A stretch of DNA of 64,000 nt from Paramecium tetraurelia (taxonomy: Eukaryota; Ciliophora; Oligohymenophorea; Peniculida; Parameciidae). The notes beneath the pieces are model-generated. The model was not told the origin of the DNA and did not search any database. It saw nothing but the letters and a program-made list of their open reading frames with translations. The DNA lies in assembly GCF_000165425.1 (NCBI RefSeq), contig NW_001799533.1, positions 65,127 to 129,126 of the forward strand, written 5' to 3'. Position numbers and translations under genes: made by a program. This document shows positions 49,840 through 62,652 of the stretch, in pieces (the stretch's first letter is position 1; every line of letters begins with the position of its first letter).

Positions 49840-52800
49840 ATGAAAACAGTTTTAGGCCTTCTGACCATCATCTTGGGGTTATGTTATTGCAGTACTATAG
49901 AAACAACAACCCCATGTACTTGCTAATAGCTAACTTAAAATGATTGTATAAAAAATAGTGGGTGTGCTTGGAATAAAACGTGTGATGTCAAAACTATCAC
50001 TTAAACTAAATCAATCAATTATTGCAGTTACTTAAATGAATAACAATGTCAATCAGATGACGTATGTTAATGGGTGAACAGTTAATGCACTTTTTTTACA
50101 GGATGCACAGCTTACAAATTAACGTCCGATAGGGAATGCAAGAGCATTAATAAGAGATGCTATAAATCTGATCTTAAGAAATGTATAGAATTAAGTGAAT
50201 GTGTCGATTACACAGATCCAATCATTTGTTTTATGGATGTTAATTAAAGATATTGTTATTGGGATACGAAAATCAATAGATGCTCAAAGGCACTGGATTG
50301 TCAGTCCTAACCCTCTGCTTTGGATACAGATGCTAAATGTAGATCCTAGATTTCAACTTGTACTGCAAAACCAGGTGGTGGATGTATGGATGCATATTAG
50401 GGTTGTTCTGACATCACTCTAGAGATCTAATGTTTTTATAATAAAGACCAATCATCTCAATGTTTTTGGGACAATTCTGTGAATCCTCCTTTGTGTAAAG
50501 TAAAAATTTGTGAAAACGCTCCTGCTACCTTGAAAACTGATGAACTATGCAAATCATTTCTACCGTAATGCACAACTAAGATAAATGGTGGTTGTGCCTA
50601 AAGATCGACATGTGATGCAGCAACTACTAGAAATGCTTGTATTAAAGATCAATAAGGAAATGATTGTTTTTGGGTGGATGGCTTTTGCAAATAAAAATTA
50701 TGTAACAATGCTACCAAAGAAATTGTTACTAATGTGGGTTGTTAATCAATTAGTTAGGATTGCATAACAAAGTCAGGTGGTGGTTGTATGACTAATGGGG
50801 AGTGTTCCACTGCCAATATTGACTACGCTTGCAAAGTCAACATAAGAGGCGAACAATGTTTTTGGGATTCTGTGGCTCAATAATGCAAAGATAAAACTTG
50901 TACTAATGCTCCTTAGAATCTGAGCACATATGAATAATGTAGTAAGTTTTTAGAAACCTGCACTGTTAACTCGCTTAAATAAGGATGCGAAGATAGGACT
51001 TGTGAAAATGCCCCTGTATTTGTCACTACTCTTGATGGGTGTTAAGATTATTATAATGAATCTTGCATTCCAAAATAAAATGGTGGATGTGTTACTATCA
51101 ATACATGCGAGGAAATTCTATTAGAACTAAGTTGTGTTAAAGATAAATTAAAGCGTCCTTGTTTTTGGAATGAAGGAAAATGCTTACTAAAAATATGCAC
51201 TAATATTCCTAAAACTGTATTTGATTAGGAGTCTCAGAGTTAAAAACCTGTTACTCTTGACCATTCCAAGTGTAATGAGTTTATGTAAACATGCACATAC
51301 AGTTAATCAAGTAACAATTGTATTAATTACACATGTGACAATGTTTAAGATAATACCATATGCTTATAGAATCAACAATGCTATTATCGTGAAACTTGCT
51401 ACACCAAAACATGTTTCACTGCCCCACTCTCTTATGCAACTCATTAATAATGCTTCCTATATAAGAACACATGCACTCTGGCTCCATCAGGATAAGGGTG
51501 TTCAATTATGTTATAAACATGCAGTCTATACAAAAACAAAACATAATGTGTTTAATCTGTTGCTACTGCATGTTAATGGTCAGATGATGCTTGCGTTGAA
51601 AGATAATGTAATCTAGCTGATATTTCATATAATACCACTTTAAAATGTCAGTAATATTTAACTGGATGTGTAGTAAATAACTAACAACAGGGATGTATTC
51701 CAGAAATAAAAAAATGTGAGGATAGTTCGATCCAACAGAACTGTACTTTAGATGTATGCGAATGGAAAACCAATAAATGTGTTACTAAGTAATGCAGTAA
51801 TCAAAAGACCAATTGTTTATCATATAAGACTCCAATATAGTGCATTAACAATGATGGCAGCACTTCTTGTATGGATGTACCAAATACTTGTACATTATTA
51901 CCAAAGGAATATTGTAAACCTGCATAATCTTATGACTTGATTAAGAAATATTGTTTTATTTAAAATGTAGTTAATTGTGTAGAACTAACTTTAGAAACTG
52001 AATGCAGTAGTTATAGTGACTCAATGTATTGCATCAAAAGAAATAACAATAAAGGTAATTGTGTTTGGGTAGATGGGGATTGTTACAATGATGATTGTAC
52101 TCAATTGCCCAATACATTGACATCATCATCAGAGTGTTAAACAGCAATTCCAAGATGCATCCTGAACAATTCAGGCGAAGGATGTACTAATAAGAATGAA
52201 TGTTCGGCATATAATGATAAAAATTGTGATTAATTGGATAAAAATGGTTATGAATGTGTTTATAAGAATAGTCAATGTCAAAAGAAGTCTTGTGCAACCA
52301 GTGACGCTACTAATCACACTGATTGCTATAAGTATTTGTCAACAGGCACAAAATGCACTGTGAATAGCAATGGCAACGGGTGTATTGAATTGACATCATG
52401 TTCTAATTATAGCAAGGAATCATAATGCGTTATTAGTAATTTATCAAAGGTTTGTTATTGGAGTAATGGTAAATGTTTTGAGAAGAAATGCTCTTTGGAG
52501 ACAACTTCCACAACCCATGACTAATGTTAAGTATTTATGAGTGGTTGCACTCTAGATACAAATACAAATCTGGGATGTACCGAATTCCCTGAGTGTTAAT
52601 AGATTTAAGATCCATCAGTATGCAATTCCAATCCTAAATGTGTATATCTGTCTAACAATTGCATCATAAAGACATGTGAAAATGCCATATTAACTGAATA
52701 TAATAACACGAGTTGTAGCAGTTTGCCATTTGAAGGTTGCGCTTTCGATAGTAACTTCTGCAGTACAAAGACATGTGCTCAGTATGAATTCAGCACTGAT

Positions 52801-54531
52801 GAGTAATGCAGTTAATAGAATTCAAATTGCACAACCAATGGAAAGACGTGTACAGAAAGGTTAGATTGTAATAAGGCTGTTGCAGAACAAGGGTGCAAAA
52901 AGGACATATTTGGTAATTATTGCCAATGGAATGAAATTTCTAAGACTTGTACTTTAAGAAATTGTACAACTGCACCCACTTCGTTAACAACTGAAACTTA
53001 ATGCTAACAATATTACGATGGTTGCACAACTAAGTTAGGTGGAGGATGCACAACTAAATCTACTTGTTCAGCTGCAAATGTCTAAGCTGCATGTAATACT
53101 TCGAAACATGGAGAAGTATGCAGTTGGGATGATACCATCTAACAATGTAGAAATTAATCTTGTGTTGATTTCAATGGAAGTGATTACAAAACATGCAATA
53201 AGCAGAACAGCAAATGCACGACTAATGGGTTAGGTAAATGCTTTGAAATTGCGTATTGTAGTTAATATCTTAATGCTTAATCTTGCATAATGGGAGGAGA
53301 TGGCCCTTGTCTATGGGTTAATGGATAATGCTATTTATATAGAGATTGCACTAGTATCAAATTCAAAACACATTAAGAATGCCAAAAGGTAAGTGATAAA
53401 TGCACCACAGATGGTAACAAATGTGTGTCTATTACAGAATGCAGCCAAACTAATACTAATGGAGGTTGCTTATTAGGAATTGAAGGTAAATGTATCATGA
53501 CAGTAAATGATAAAGATGTTAAAGTTTGCACTACCTTTAAGAAATGCTCTGATGCTAAACTTAAAACTCACACTGATTGTAATACTGCTAATAATGGATG
53601 CACTACTGATGGTACTTAATGCACTGAATTGCTTGCCTGTAAAGATTACAAAATATAAGAATAATGTTATTTAGATATCAAAGGTGCTGTCTCTGTAAAC
53701 AATAAAATCTCATCAACTGGAATATGCAAATGGGATGGATCCTGTAGAGCATAAACCTGTGAAGATTTAACTGGAACTACACATTCCATTTGTAATACCC
53801 AAATGATGACTTGCACTTCAAATGGAACTAACTGTTATACTATGGACAAGTGTTAGAATTATTCAACAAAGGAGTTATGCAATACTGCTCTCGGTTCAGA
53901 TGGTAAATGCATATACTCTACTTCAAATACCAAATGCTAGCTTATGGCTTGCAGCGATATCACCAATAATATTTGTAATATTCTTGATAATTGTGTCACT
54001 GATGGTACAAAATGCATTGCTAAAACAAACTGTGCTTCATATACAAGTCAAGTGTCTTGTGAAATATCAGGAACTGATGGAACATGCCTTTGGAATGCAA
54101 CCACTAAGAAATGTGCTTTATTTTCAGCTTGTTCTATTGCTGCGGATTAAAATCAGTGCAATAAGATGAATAAGGTATGTAGTTGGGACACAACTTCAAA
54201 CAAATGTGTTGATTTAACTTGCTAAATCTAATTTAAATCCACCAATAATTGTGTTAACATTTCCACTTGGATTCCTTCATAAATTAGAACCTGCAGTCTT
54301 GTTAATGGAGTTTGCTAAGAAATTGATGTTTAAGCCTATGGACCTAGTGAATGTTACTTATTAACATAATACACATACACATACAATACTTCTTTATAAA
54401 AATGCACCTAATGTTCGACTACAACAACTAATTAGACAAATAACACTGTAAACGACACTGATGATACTGTAGATAACTACTAATATTTAATTGCTTTGGG
54501 ATTTTCAGTATTATCGTTATTTTTATTCTGA
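49840..54531 (+). CDS. Giant cysteine-rich surface-antigen-like protein
   Basis: 1,563 residues in one intronless frame. Residues 1-20 are a signal peptide (MKTVLGLLTIILGLCYC). The body is dozens of Cys-rich units of about 35-80 residues, repeating patterns such as C...W-[DN]...-C-x-x-K-x-C-x-x-A-P and GGGC, the Paramecium surface antigen repeat known from immobilisation antigens. The C-terminus is a Thr/Asn-rich stalk (STTTTNQTNNTVNDTDDTVD) followed by a hydrophobic tail (YLIALGFSVLSLFLF) ending directly at TGA, as expected for a GPI-anchor signal. It should coat the cell surface. It is smaller than classical immobilisation antigens and lacks obvious long identical central repeats, so it may belong to the wider surface-antigen-like family. 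Confidence 0.9.
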
Positions 54532-54805
54532 TATTTTAGCTATATACATCATATAAATTATTGAAATACCATTAGTTAATTCCAAATGTATTCTTACAAA
54601 TTTTCATCCTATTTATTATACAATATCCTTTTAATTGTCTGATTTTTATCTAATTCAACATTTTAAACAGAATTTCTCCAACTAATTCTCATTCACATAA
54701 AAAATCACAAATCTTAGGTATTTTAGAACTATTAAATTGTTCATATAATTAATGTTTAATTTATAACAATTTTGACATAAGAGAAACAATATTAAATATC
54801 AATGC

Positions 54806-55790
54806 TCAATCATTTAAATCATTTGCCAAGTGGCTCTTATAAAATGTACTTCTCATTTTCACATCCTTCATATTATTATTTCCTAACTTGATATTATTAT
54901 AATGATCAACATAATATTAGTTTCTATTAAAAATACTATTCCTCCCCTCCTTATCGTTCATCGGAGTTATATCACTTGATTTTGAATAATCTAGCATTTG
55001 TGATTAGTTAAATAATTATTATTACTCTTCTTACTTTCTTTTTATCATAGGATTAGTTCCTTCTAAAGTTGTATAATAAATTTCTAATTTATCCTTAACA
55101 TTATAAAGCTTTCTTCTATCTTTCTCCATCTGCCTCTCTTCATAATCTAATTCTTTTCTACTTTTTAATTTAGATTTCTGAGGTGATCTAACGATTACTC
55201 CAAAATGGTTTTTTAAAAATGTTATTGTTTCATCTGGACTTCTCATTCTCAATCCAGCTCTAATAACAAGTTCTGAATCACTTTAAATTTAGGATGTATC
55301 TAATTATTTATAATCATTTATCAATTTAGTTTATTCTTCAATTTGAGAATCCTTTTTTTTAACTTACTACTAAAGTTTTAGATTTTTAGTTTTGTTGTGC
55401 TATTTTTCAAAAAATTCTTTTAACCCTTATTTTTTTAACTCATATATTTTTTCTTATTTATAAAGAGGCATTGAACTCAACACTTTTGTTAATACCAAAT
55501 TATCTTTATTACATGAATTACTTAATACTTCAGTTCTATATTTTGAATACTAAAATTATCTTCTTTAGATGTTATCAATTATTGGAAATACTCTGTCACT
55601 TTCTTATTCTTTGTTTCGATTATATTCAATCTTATATTTTTATAAACTTAATATAACTTACCTACTCAAATAACTCATCTACTCTTAATGAAATATCTTT
55701 GTTTTACTTCTTCTCTTTTTCTTTTTTATCCCCAAATTCAGTGATTTTTTGAGAAAAATTGATCTTTCTTTCTCTTATATCAAAATTCAT
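54806..55790 (-). CDS. Hypothetical charged helical protein
   Basis: 317 residues, one 31-nt intron (55631-55661). Starts MNFDIRERKINFSQKITEFG. Mostly charged helix with a coiled-coil middle (NLKLQQQVKKKDSQIEEQ), then a block RAGLRMRSPDETITFLKNHF and RSPQKSKLKSRKELDYEER that looks conserved. The tail is polar (DVKMRSTFYKSHLANDLND). I do not recognise a family. Convergent with the surface-antigen gene. Confidence 0.65.
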
Positions 55791-55833
55791 ATTAAATTAT
55801 ATTTTATATAAATTCAATTCTTAATTGTAATAA

Positions 55834-57590
55834 TCAAGTAGATTTTTTAATTAGTTCTTTAGGAAATTGCAGATTTGTTAGGTTTAAGATGCTTTGATCC
55901 CATATTAACTTTTGCTAATTTATATACAACATAGGTTTACCTCTGCTAATTACTCTTTTTGAAGACTACAAAATGTTTTAAAATGTTCTGAAAATTCAGA
56001 AACTGTGTTCTCAAGAAGTTTCGTCACTTCCACACTTTATTAGTTATTATAATAAGTTAAAAATTTTCTTAAATCTTCTTAAACCTCAGTTTCCTACGGT
56101 AGCATGATTTAAAAGCTTATTTCTTTGTTTTAGGTTAAATTGCTATCTTATAAGGCTTTAAGTTAAATAGCAGGAATTTCCCATCTGCTTAAGTCTTGCG
56201 TTGTAAATAATTTATTTTTCTTTTGCTCCAATCTACATTTAAATCTTTCATATTCTTATTGAGCTTATTCTTTTTGTTTCATAAACTTAGATATGAGGGA
56301 TGATTACTTCTTTTAATATTAAAATTGAATGATGATGAAATTTAAAGAAATAGCAAAGTTCTTCTTACACTATTTTGATTTGAGCTGTCAAATTATCGCC
56401 CCACTAAACAAACATATTATTCATTGATATGTTTAATATATCTAATTTTGATATTTTACCTAAGGGAATGGATTAATTAAACTTATTTGATAATTAGTAA
56501 AGCTCAGCACAAGTTGATCCCATATTAAAAACAGTATTTGATAATTAATCAAAATCAAGCAATAATTATTTAGATGACTTTCTTAATTTTCTATAACATA
56601 TATCAACTGAATTGACAAGTTATGTAGCTTCTATATTATACACATTTATGTTTTCATTATTTTCTAATTAAATCTTACCATCCATTGAAATAATCTATTC
56701 TAATTTGGTTACTTTTTAGACTTAAGTACTTAACTTTTAGATTTACTTAAAGTCTTTTTCATCTTTTGATGATAGAAATGCAAAAAACCATTTATCATGC
56801 CTCAATAATTCACATTTAAATATTGATTTTAAGAATTTCTAAATGAATAAGATGTGTGTTACTTCTAAATATTTCATTCGTTTTTTAATGTACATCTCAT
56901 TTTCATTTTTAAGAACTGATTTTTTTGAGACTGGAGCAATCTAGTTTAAATTTTAAGAATTTACACTTTTTCCAGGATAAATTTTGCACAACAAGTCTCT
57001 CAACCATAAGAAATCGCTATATCTCCTTGAAACAGTCCATCCTATCGGATCTGTTTGAACAGTATATGAATAATAAGATGATGAAAAAATGCCTCCTGGT
57101 ATTCTCTGATATTTCGTGATGTAAACGTTTATTTCATTGGATTGCAAGATTTATTTTTTATCCTAGACTTTGCATAAATGAATTTACGATTAATCCAATT
57201 TAATATTCAAATCTTTATTTGGTTATGATTCTTGTTCTTTCTATTGATTTAAAAATGTTGAATTTTAGCTTTCTTAATGCTAGTCTACATATGATAACTT
57301 TTTGTCCTCAATATCTGATTTTCTATCATAAGCAAAAGATTGAAACTATTGATCTAATTATGGTTAACTTGACTATTAAAATGAAGTGATTGCTAAAATT
57401 AGTTCTTGATATGTCCACATGTCGATGTCTTATCCACCTAATCGTAAATTTATTTTTGGAGTGTACCGTTGTCTTTCTAGAGTTCCATAAAGTTTATAAA
57501 TCTTTCAGGATCATATCCTTTATCAAGTATTTCTGTTTTTAATAATATTTCCTTTTGTTGTACTTCATCCTAATTGTGTTATTAATCCAT
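55834..57590 (-). CDS. PX-domain (sorting-nexin-like) protein
   Basis: 559 residues, three introns (55915-55940, 56286-56307, 57438-57466). The N-terminal segment (TEILDKGYDPERFINFM...GQDIDMWTYQELI) is a motif I know from ciliate PX proteins. A PX domain follows at about residues 150-280: INVYITKYQRIPGGIFSSSY, YTVQTDPIGWTVSRRYSDFL and WLRDLLCKIYPGK, with the Arg-Tyr-Ser-Asp-Phe core that binds phosphatidylinositol 3-phosphate. The C-terminal 250 residues are helical like a BAR-type or coiled-coil region (EYERFKCRLEQKKNKLFTTQ, EVTKLLENTVSEFSEHF). This is the sorting nexin layout, acting at endosomes. Its start codon lies 14 bp from that of the divergent gene. Confidence 0.85.
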
Positions 57591-57604
57591 TAATTATATT
57601 AAAA

Positions 57605-57994
57605 ATGGAATATTATACAGAAATATCAAATGAACTAAAAAATAAATATAATCGGCATTATAATTTGTATCAGGTATTACATTAATTATATAACATTAAG
57701 AAACAATAATTAGAACATAAAGTTCTATGTTATAAAAATAGTAATGAGGATCCATTAAAATATCAATAATGCATTGATGATATCAATACAAGGATGAATA
57801 TGAATTCCACAACACTTAGGAATAGATACAATCAAATTGAAATAGATGATAAAGATTGTCATGGTAAATGCTATGAAGATCCAAAATGTATGAAAGGATG
57901 CGAAGATTAATCAAGAAAAAAAGCAAATTAATTATAAGAATAATTTTATAAACTTATGCTATAAGAAAATCCAGAATACAAAAAATTGTAATGA
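57605..57994 (+). CDS. Small Cys-containing protein
   Basis: 129 residues if unspliced, starting MEYYTEISNELKNKYNRH. A cluster DDKDCHGKCYEDPKCMKGCED (C-x3-C-x5-C-x3-C) in the middle of a helical protein could bind metal or form two disulfides. It does not match small-Tim or CHCH spacing exactly. The 27 nt after NLYQ (GTATTACATT...ATTAAG) look like an intron but keep frame and contain no stop, so splicing is undecided. Only 28 bp separate its stop from the convergent FYVE gene stop. Confidence 0.58.
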
Positions 57995-58022
57995 AATGCA
58001 TTTTATAATATAACCTATAATC

Positions 58023-60713
58023 TCAGAATATTGTGCAATCATCAGTTTATCCAATACTTTAATTTTCAGGTTGCTCATCAATTATTTGCTTTTCTTGTAA
58101 TGGCTAACTTTCCCTGAATACTTATTGCTAAGTTGTACTTTTTTACTCCTACTCCTTTGGAGGATTTTGTTAAAATTATGATAATAACCTATTCATCTAC
58201 TCTTCATGAGTTTATTCTAATAATGAGATTTTTTCTTCATAAAAAGACTTTAATTAATGTATTTCCTTCCCCTCATATTATTTTAGGGCTTGATTGATTT
58301 CTTTGTTTATTCTTTCGTAATTCTACATCTAATCAAAGTATTCGATCTTTAATTGATTAACTTCTACAAACTTCTATTTTAAATTAAATAATTCTTTCTC
58401 TTTCTATAGTAGATTATTTCTAATTTGTATATTGTTTTCTTAGAATTCTTTTATAACATTGGGTTAAACTTGAGTTTAATTAAAATTTTAATCAAAATCT
58501 TTTCTTTTCAAACCCAAAATTTGTACGTTTAGATCATCAATGTGTTTGTTTAATTTCTCTGTTTACTCATTTTTTCTTGCACATAATAAACTCATTTCCT
58601 CAGCATTTTTTTTTAATTCAGCAAGCTATTACTTTAATTCTAATGTTTCTTAATCTTTTTCTTCCAATTTAATACTCATAGATGAATTTTACTGTTATAA
58701 CATAGATGTTTTTTTTAATAATGAAACTCTTTCTTCTGTTAATCTAAATATTTCTTATTCATAGTCACTACTTATTTTCTCTTTTAATTAGCTTTCGAAT
58801 TCCGTTTTGTTTTTTAAAGTTTATTATAATTGAATTTACAAATTGTTGATTTCAAATTTTAAATTGCTAATGTCAGATTGCAATTTAGAAATTTCATTTC
58901 TGTAATTTTCTTCCTTCTATTCAAAATTTCTCTAGCTGATTTCTTACTTTTCCTCTAATTATTAATTAAGCAATTAACTATTCTATTAACTTTTTAGTTG
59001 AGCTTTCAAATTACTTACAGTGAATTAATTATCCATTTCCAACTATTATTGCTGATCAATGTATCTTTGGATTAATTACTATTATTATTATACTTTTTCT
59101 TCCAATTCGATAATCAAATTGTTCTTTTCTTATAATTAGATCATTTATTTATCAGCATTATCTGATTTTATAGAGCTTCTTGAGATTCTTGAATTATAAG
59201 TTTCAGATTCCACATCATTATCTTATTTTGCATAAGCTATTGAATTTCTCAAGTTCAATAGCTCCTCCTTTTGCTTTTTAATTGCTTAATATAACTCCTT
59301 AATTTAATTCTTATTGACATCATACTTTTCATTTTATATCACAGACTCAATCTTGGAATTAGAATTATCCTTTACAAGTCCAATAAATGAATCCAATACA
59401 CATTCTAATGAACTATTGTTCAATGATTATCTTGGTTATTGTTATTATTCTTTTTAATCCTATTATTTTTATTATATAAATATTTATTATTATTGACTTA
59501 ATTATTCTTTACTTGTTAAACTAGTTCTATGCTTTCTTTTCTGTTGGTCTTCGAATTATAAGAAAGTTGTCAATTACTCCAATTAAATATGCTTCATAAT
59601 GTGGATTGGTATTTCATCGATTTATGCATCTGCAAAACTCTTTTATAATTCCAAGCAGATATTGGCTAAGAATTTCTCATAAATGGAAAACTATTTCAAT
59701 AGTATACATTTATACATCTTTATTGATGAGTAGTTGATTAAAGAGAAAATAGCCAACATAAAATTCTATATAATTAAACATAAGAGTTGTTAGAATATCA
59801 GATGAATGCGTATCTAAAAATACTTTTATTTTTGACTTAGTCAGAGAATCAATTTAAGAGTTTGATTAGTCCCTTATACAGTCCATTAGAAATGTAACCT
59901 CCTAATCAATTGGTTTGTTTTCTTCTGCATCTAATTTGTGATATTGAAACCTTTAAGGGAGTACTTTTTAGTGTAAAAACAATAATAATGCCAAGCAAAT
60001 GGCTTCATCACAAAAATACAAGATATATGTGGTTATAAAGACAAGATTTCTTGTTAATCTTACAGGGTTAGATTTAAAAAAACAATGCAAAACATTTGAT
60101 ATTTTTAATAATATGGAACTTTCCGATTCTCCTACACACATCTTATGATTCCATTCATATAAAGAATAATTTAAATTTTTTTTATTCTAAAATCGATTAT
60201 AATCGATACAAATACCTCCTTAAAATATCTCTATAGATTGGTTTAAATTTAATTTTTTGTTTCATTACTAGCATTTTTCAAAATTTTAGATAATGAATTT
60301 TAATATTCCTCTTACACTTTCTCAATTACAACACTAAAAATCATTTCAAATTATACTCATCTCCCTGAGCCAAAGAAGCCCACCTTTTTCCTATTCCAGA
60401 TAATTAGCCAAACTTGCATTTTTCCACTTCCATCTACTAGGCTTAATGTTTGGAATCATCTTTGCAATTTTTACAAATTCTATGAGGAGTTTTTAAATCG
60501 TGAGATGGAATGATCGCCTTATCAGGGCCACAATTATAGCAGACATACCTCTAACACCGTTTGCATTAATGTTATTTGTGTTTCCTTAGATACTTGTAAA
60601 ACTAAGTAATACCAATCAAAAGTTTATTAGCATAATTCACAAGCTTCACTTTTGTTACTCGAACTTCCAACAAATGTCCTATAAGTGAGTTTAGAGCCAA
60701 TCTTTTCAAACAT
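58023..60713 (-). CDS. FYVE-type zinc finger / long coiled-coil protein
   Basis: 861 residues, four introns (59691-59715, 60187-60215, 60334-60356, 60585-60612). Residues about 20-75 form a FYVE-like zinc finger: CELCQQTFDWKHKQHQCKRC, RYVCYNC, then RICKNC, eight zinc ligands in order. The basic patch is HKQHQCKR rather than the strict RRHHCR. A helical central domain follows (LTRNLVFITTYILYFCDEA, ICLALLLFLHQKVLPQRFQY), which I cannot name. The C-terminal 450 residues are coiled-coil. FYVE proteins dock to PI3P on endosomes. Intron 60334-60356 removes a TGA and joins finger and coil; if it were retained, the reading would split into two genes overlapping as ATGA. Confidence 0.75.
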
Positions 60714-60819
60714 CTCTTTATATATATTATGTATTAATATTTATAATTCTGCAATGTATAAATAATGAGGAATATCAATATAGAGATTCTTATTTGAATA
60801 ATATAAATATTTATATTAA

Positions 60820-62596
60820 ATGTCTTAAGATCAATGTTATGATTAGGGATTGTCAGGCTAATCTTCGCAGTCGCCTTCACATTAGCAGGTTCAGAAAAGA
60901 ATGAACCAATTTTCTATTGATTTTTTTATAGAAAAGCGATTTATCACTTAAGAAGATTTGAAACAAATTTTAGATAATGTTCGAGTAATTGATTCAATAA
61001 TAACATCTTAGTGTTTATATAATATTCGTGCAATCAAACTAAATCCTTAGAATCAAATTCCAGCTTTGGATGGCACTGCATTTTCTGTAATTGATCCTGA
61101 TGAAAATAAATTAAATGCAAGATGTGATGCAGTTAATAAAATACTTTAATTAATAGAACAAAGAAACAAACAAACCCTCGAAGTAATAATGTTGATTCCT
61201 GAAGGTAAATTCATTAAATAGCCTAGGGACTGTCTCATGTGTGATTGGAACTTAGGGAAAATACATAGAGCACATTAAATTAGAGACTAAGGTTCATCTT
61301 GTCGTTAATTAACCAATCTACGAATTTTAATTAAGAACAGTAACAATTATTGGTAAATATTAGCTCAATATCATTAATAGGTGAGTCTTCTCGTATTTTT
61401 AATGCAATTAAAATGATCATAAAATAGTTGTAGGAAAGAGGAATCTCCAATGAAGATTACACCAAAAAAGCTGAGCCATTAGATCCTAGAAGAGTTATGA
61501 CAAAAGTAGTTTTAATTAATATTAGAGGCCAAATTTGCATTTTAGAGTGTGATAATAGAATATATATTAAAAAATAAAGATTTAGAGAGGAAATACTTTG
61601 TAATATTTGAAGGGAAAAGGAAATAATGATATAAAAATAAAAGTATGAATTAAAAAAGCTAATTAGAAAAATAAACTGAAAAAGGACGAAGGAGTTCTAT
61701 AAATTGATGGGACATTATTTAATGTTTAAGAGGCGATTTAAAATATTATAAAGAAAGTGACTCAGTAATTTAAGAAGAATGAGTTTGATATTAGGATAGT
61801 AATGCCTGCTAACTTTGCGTCTAAATTAATCGGGGCGAGTAAAGAATTCATTATTAATATAAAATAGAAGGATGTTAGATCAAAGAATTAGCCAACAAAG
61901 CTAAAGGTGCGTAGATAAAGGTGCTTTCAGATAGGGATGACACGGATGCTAATTAAGGTTAGAATTCTGAAGAATTTTAGATTGCTTGGTATAAGTGACT
62001 GGATCAATGGAAAATAAATAGGAAGCAACAATATTGATTTTGGAATAAATTGAATGTTTCAAAAATGGAGGCCCTGTATATAAATAATTAATAAGATCCT
62101 TGAAAATGGAAAGTACATAAATGAAAACTTTGCATAATAATACAAAAACTCAGTGCAGGTCTAAGACATGAAGCAAAAGAGGTTAGTGTGGAAGAATTAA
62201 TTAGGTAGACATTACTCAAGTTCCTCAAGTTCAGAGAGAAGGCAGAGATCAAGGTCATCAAATAAACGATAAAAATATTTGAGAAGATCTAGATCATCTA
62301 GGTATTTTTGACAACAAATTAGTTCTAATAAGTCTAATAGGCGTAGGTCGAAATAATAGGGACTCAAGACCAAAATTGTTGTTAAATAATCTCTTATTGA
62401 ATTAATACATAAATAGTTGGTTCGTTATTGTCACGATTTCAATGTTACAATAAAGACCTACCCTTCTGTATTATATGAAAAAGATAAATAGGATGTAGGA
62501 TGGGAGAGTATTATTAAAATAAGCGGAGATGTAAGAGGTTGCATAACAGTTATCCAATATATATTAAATGAGTAATGTAAATTATCCAAGAGATGA
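60820..62596 (+). CDS. Multi-KH RNA-binding protein with RS-like tract
   Basis: About 530 residues. Starts MSQDQCYDQGLSGQSSQSPS. KH modules are seen at VIMLIPEG...TVSCVIGTQGKYIEHIKLE and at IRIVMPANFASKLIGAKGCQ followed by IKELANKAKGAQIKVLSD and VTGSMENKQEATILILEQI. A Ser/Arg tract comes after them (SSSSSSERRQRSRSSNKR, LRRSRSSSNKSNRRRSK), then a last globular stretch. At least seven small introns are needed (for example at 61831-61859, 62039ff and 62301ff). Between 61500 and 61680 I could not find a splicing pattern that keeps frame. KH proteins bind single-stranded RNA, and RS tracts point to splicing or mRNA control. Confidence 0.75.
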
Positions 62597-62652
62597 AAGT
62601 AAAATAAAATAATAAAATATTCTCAACATATAATTTATATGTATATGTCACT

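Noticed and set aside
57678..57704. A firm 27-nt intron in the small Cys protein
   Set aside because: It has GT...AG ends but keeps frame and holds no TGA, so sequence alone cannot decide; left unspliced in the annotation.
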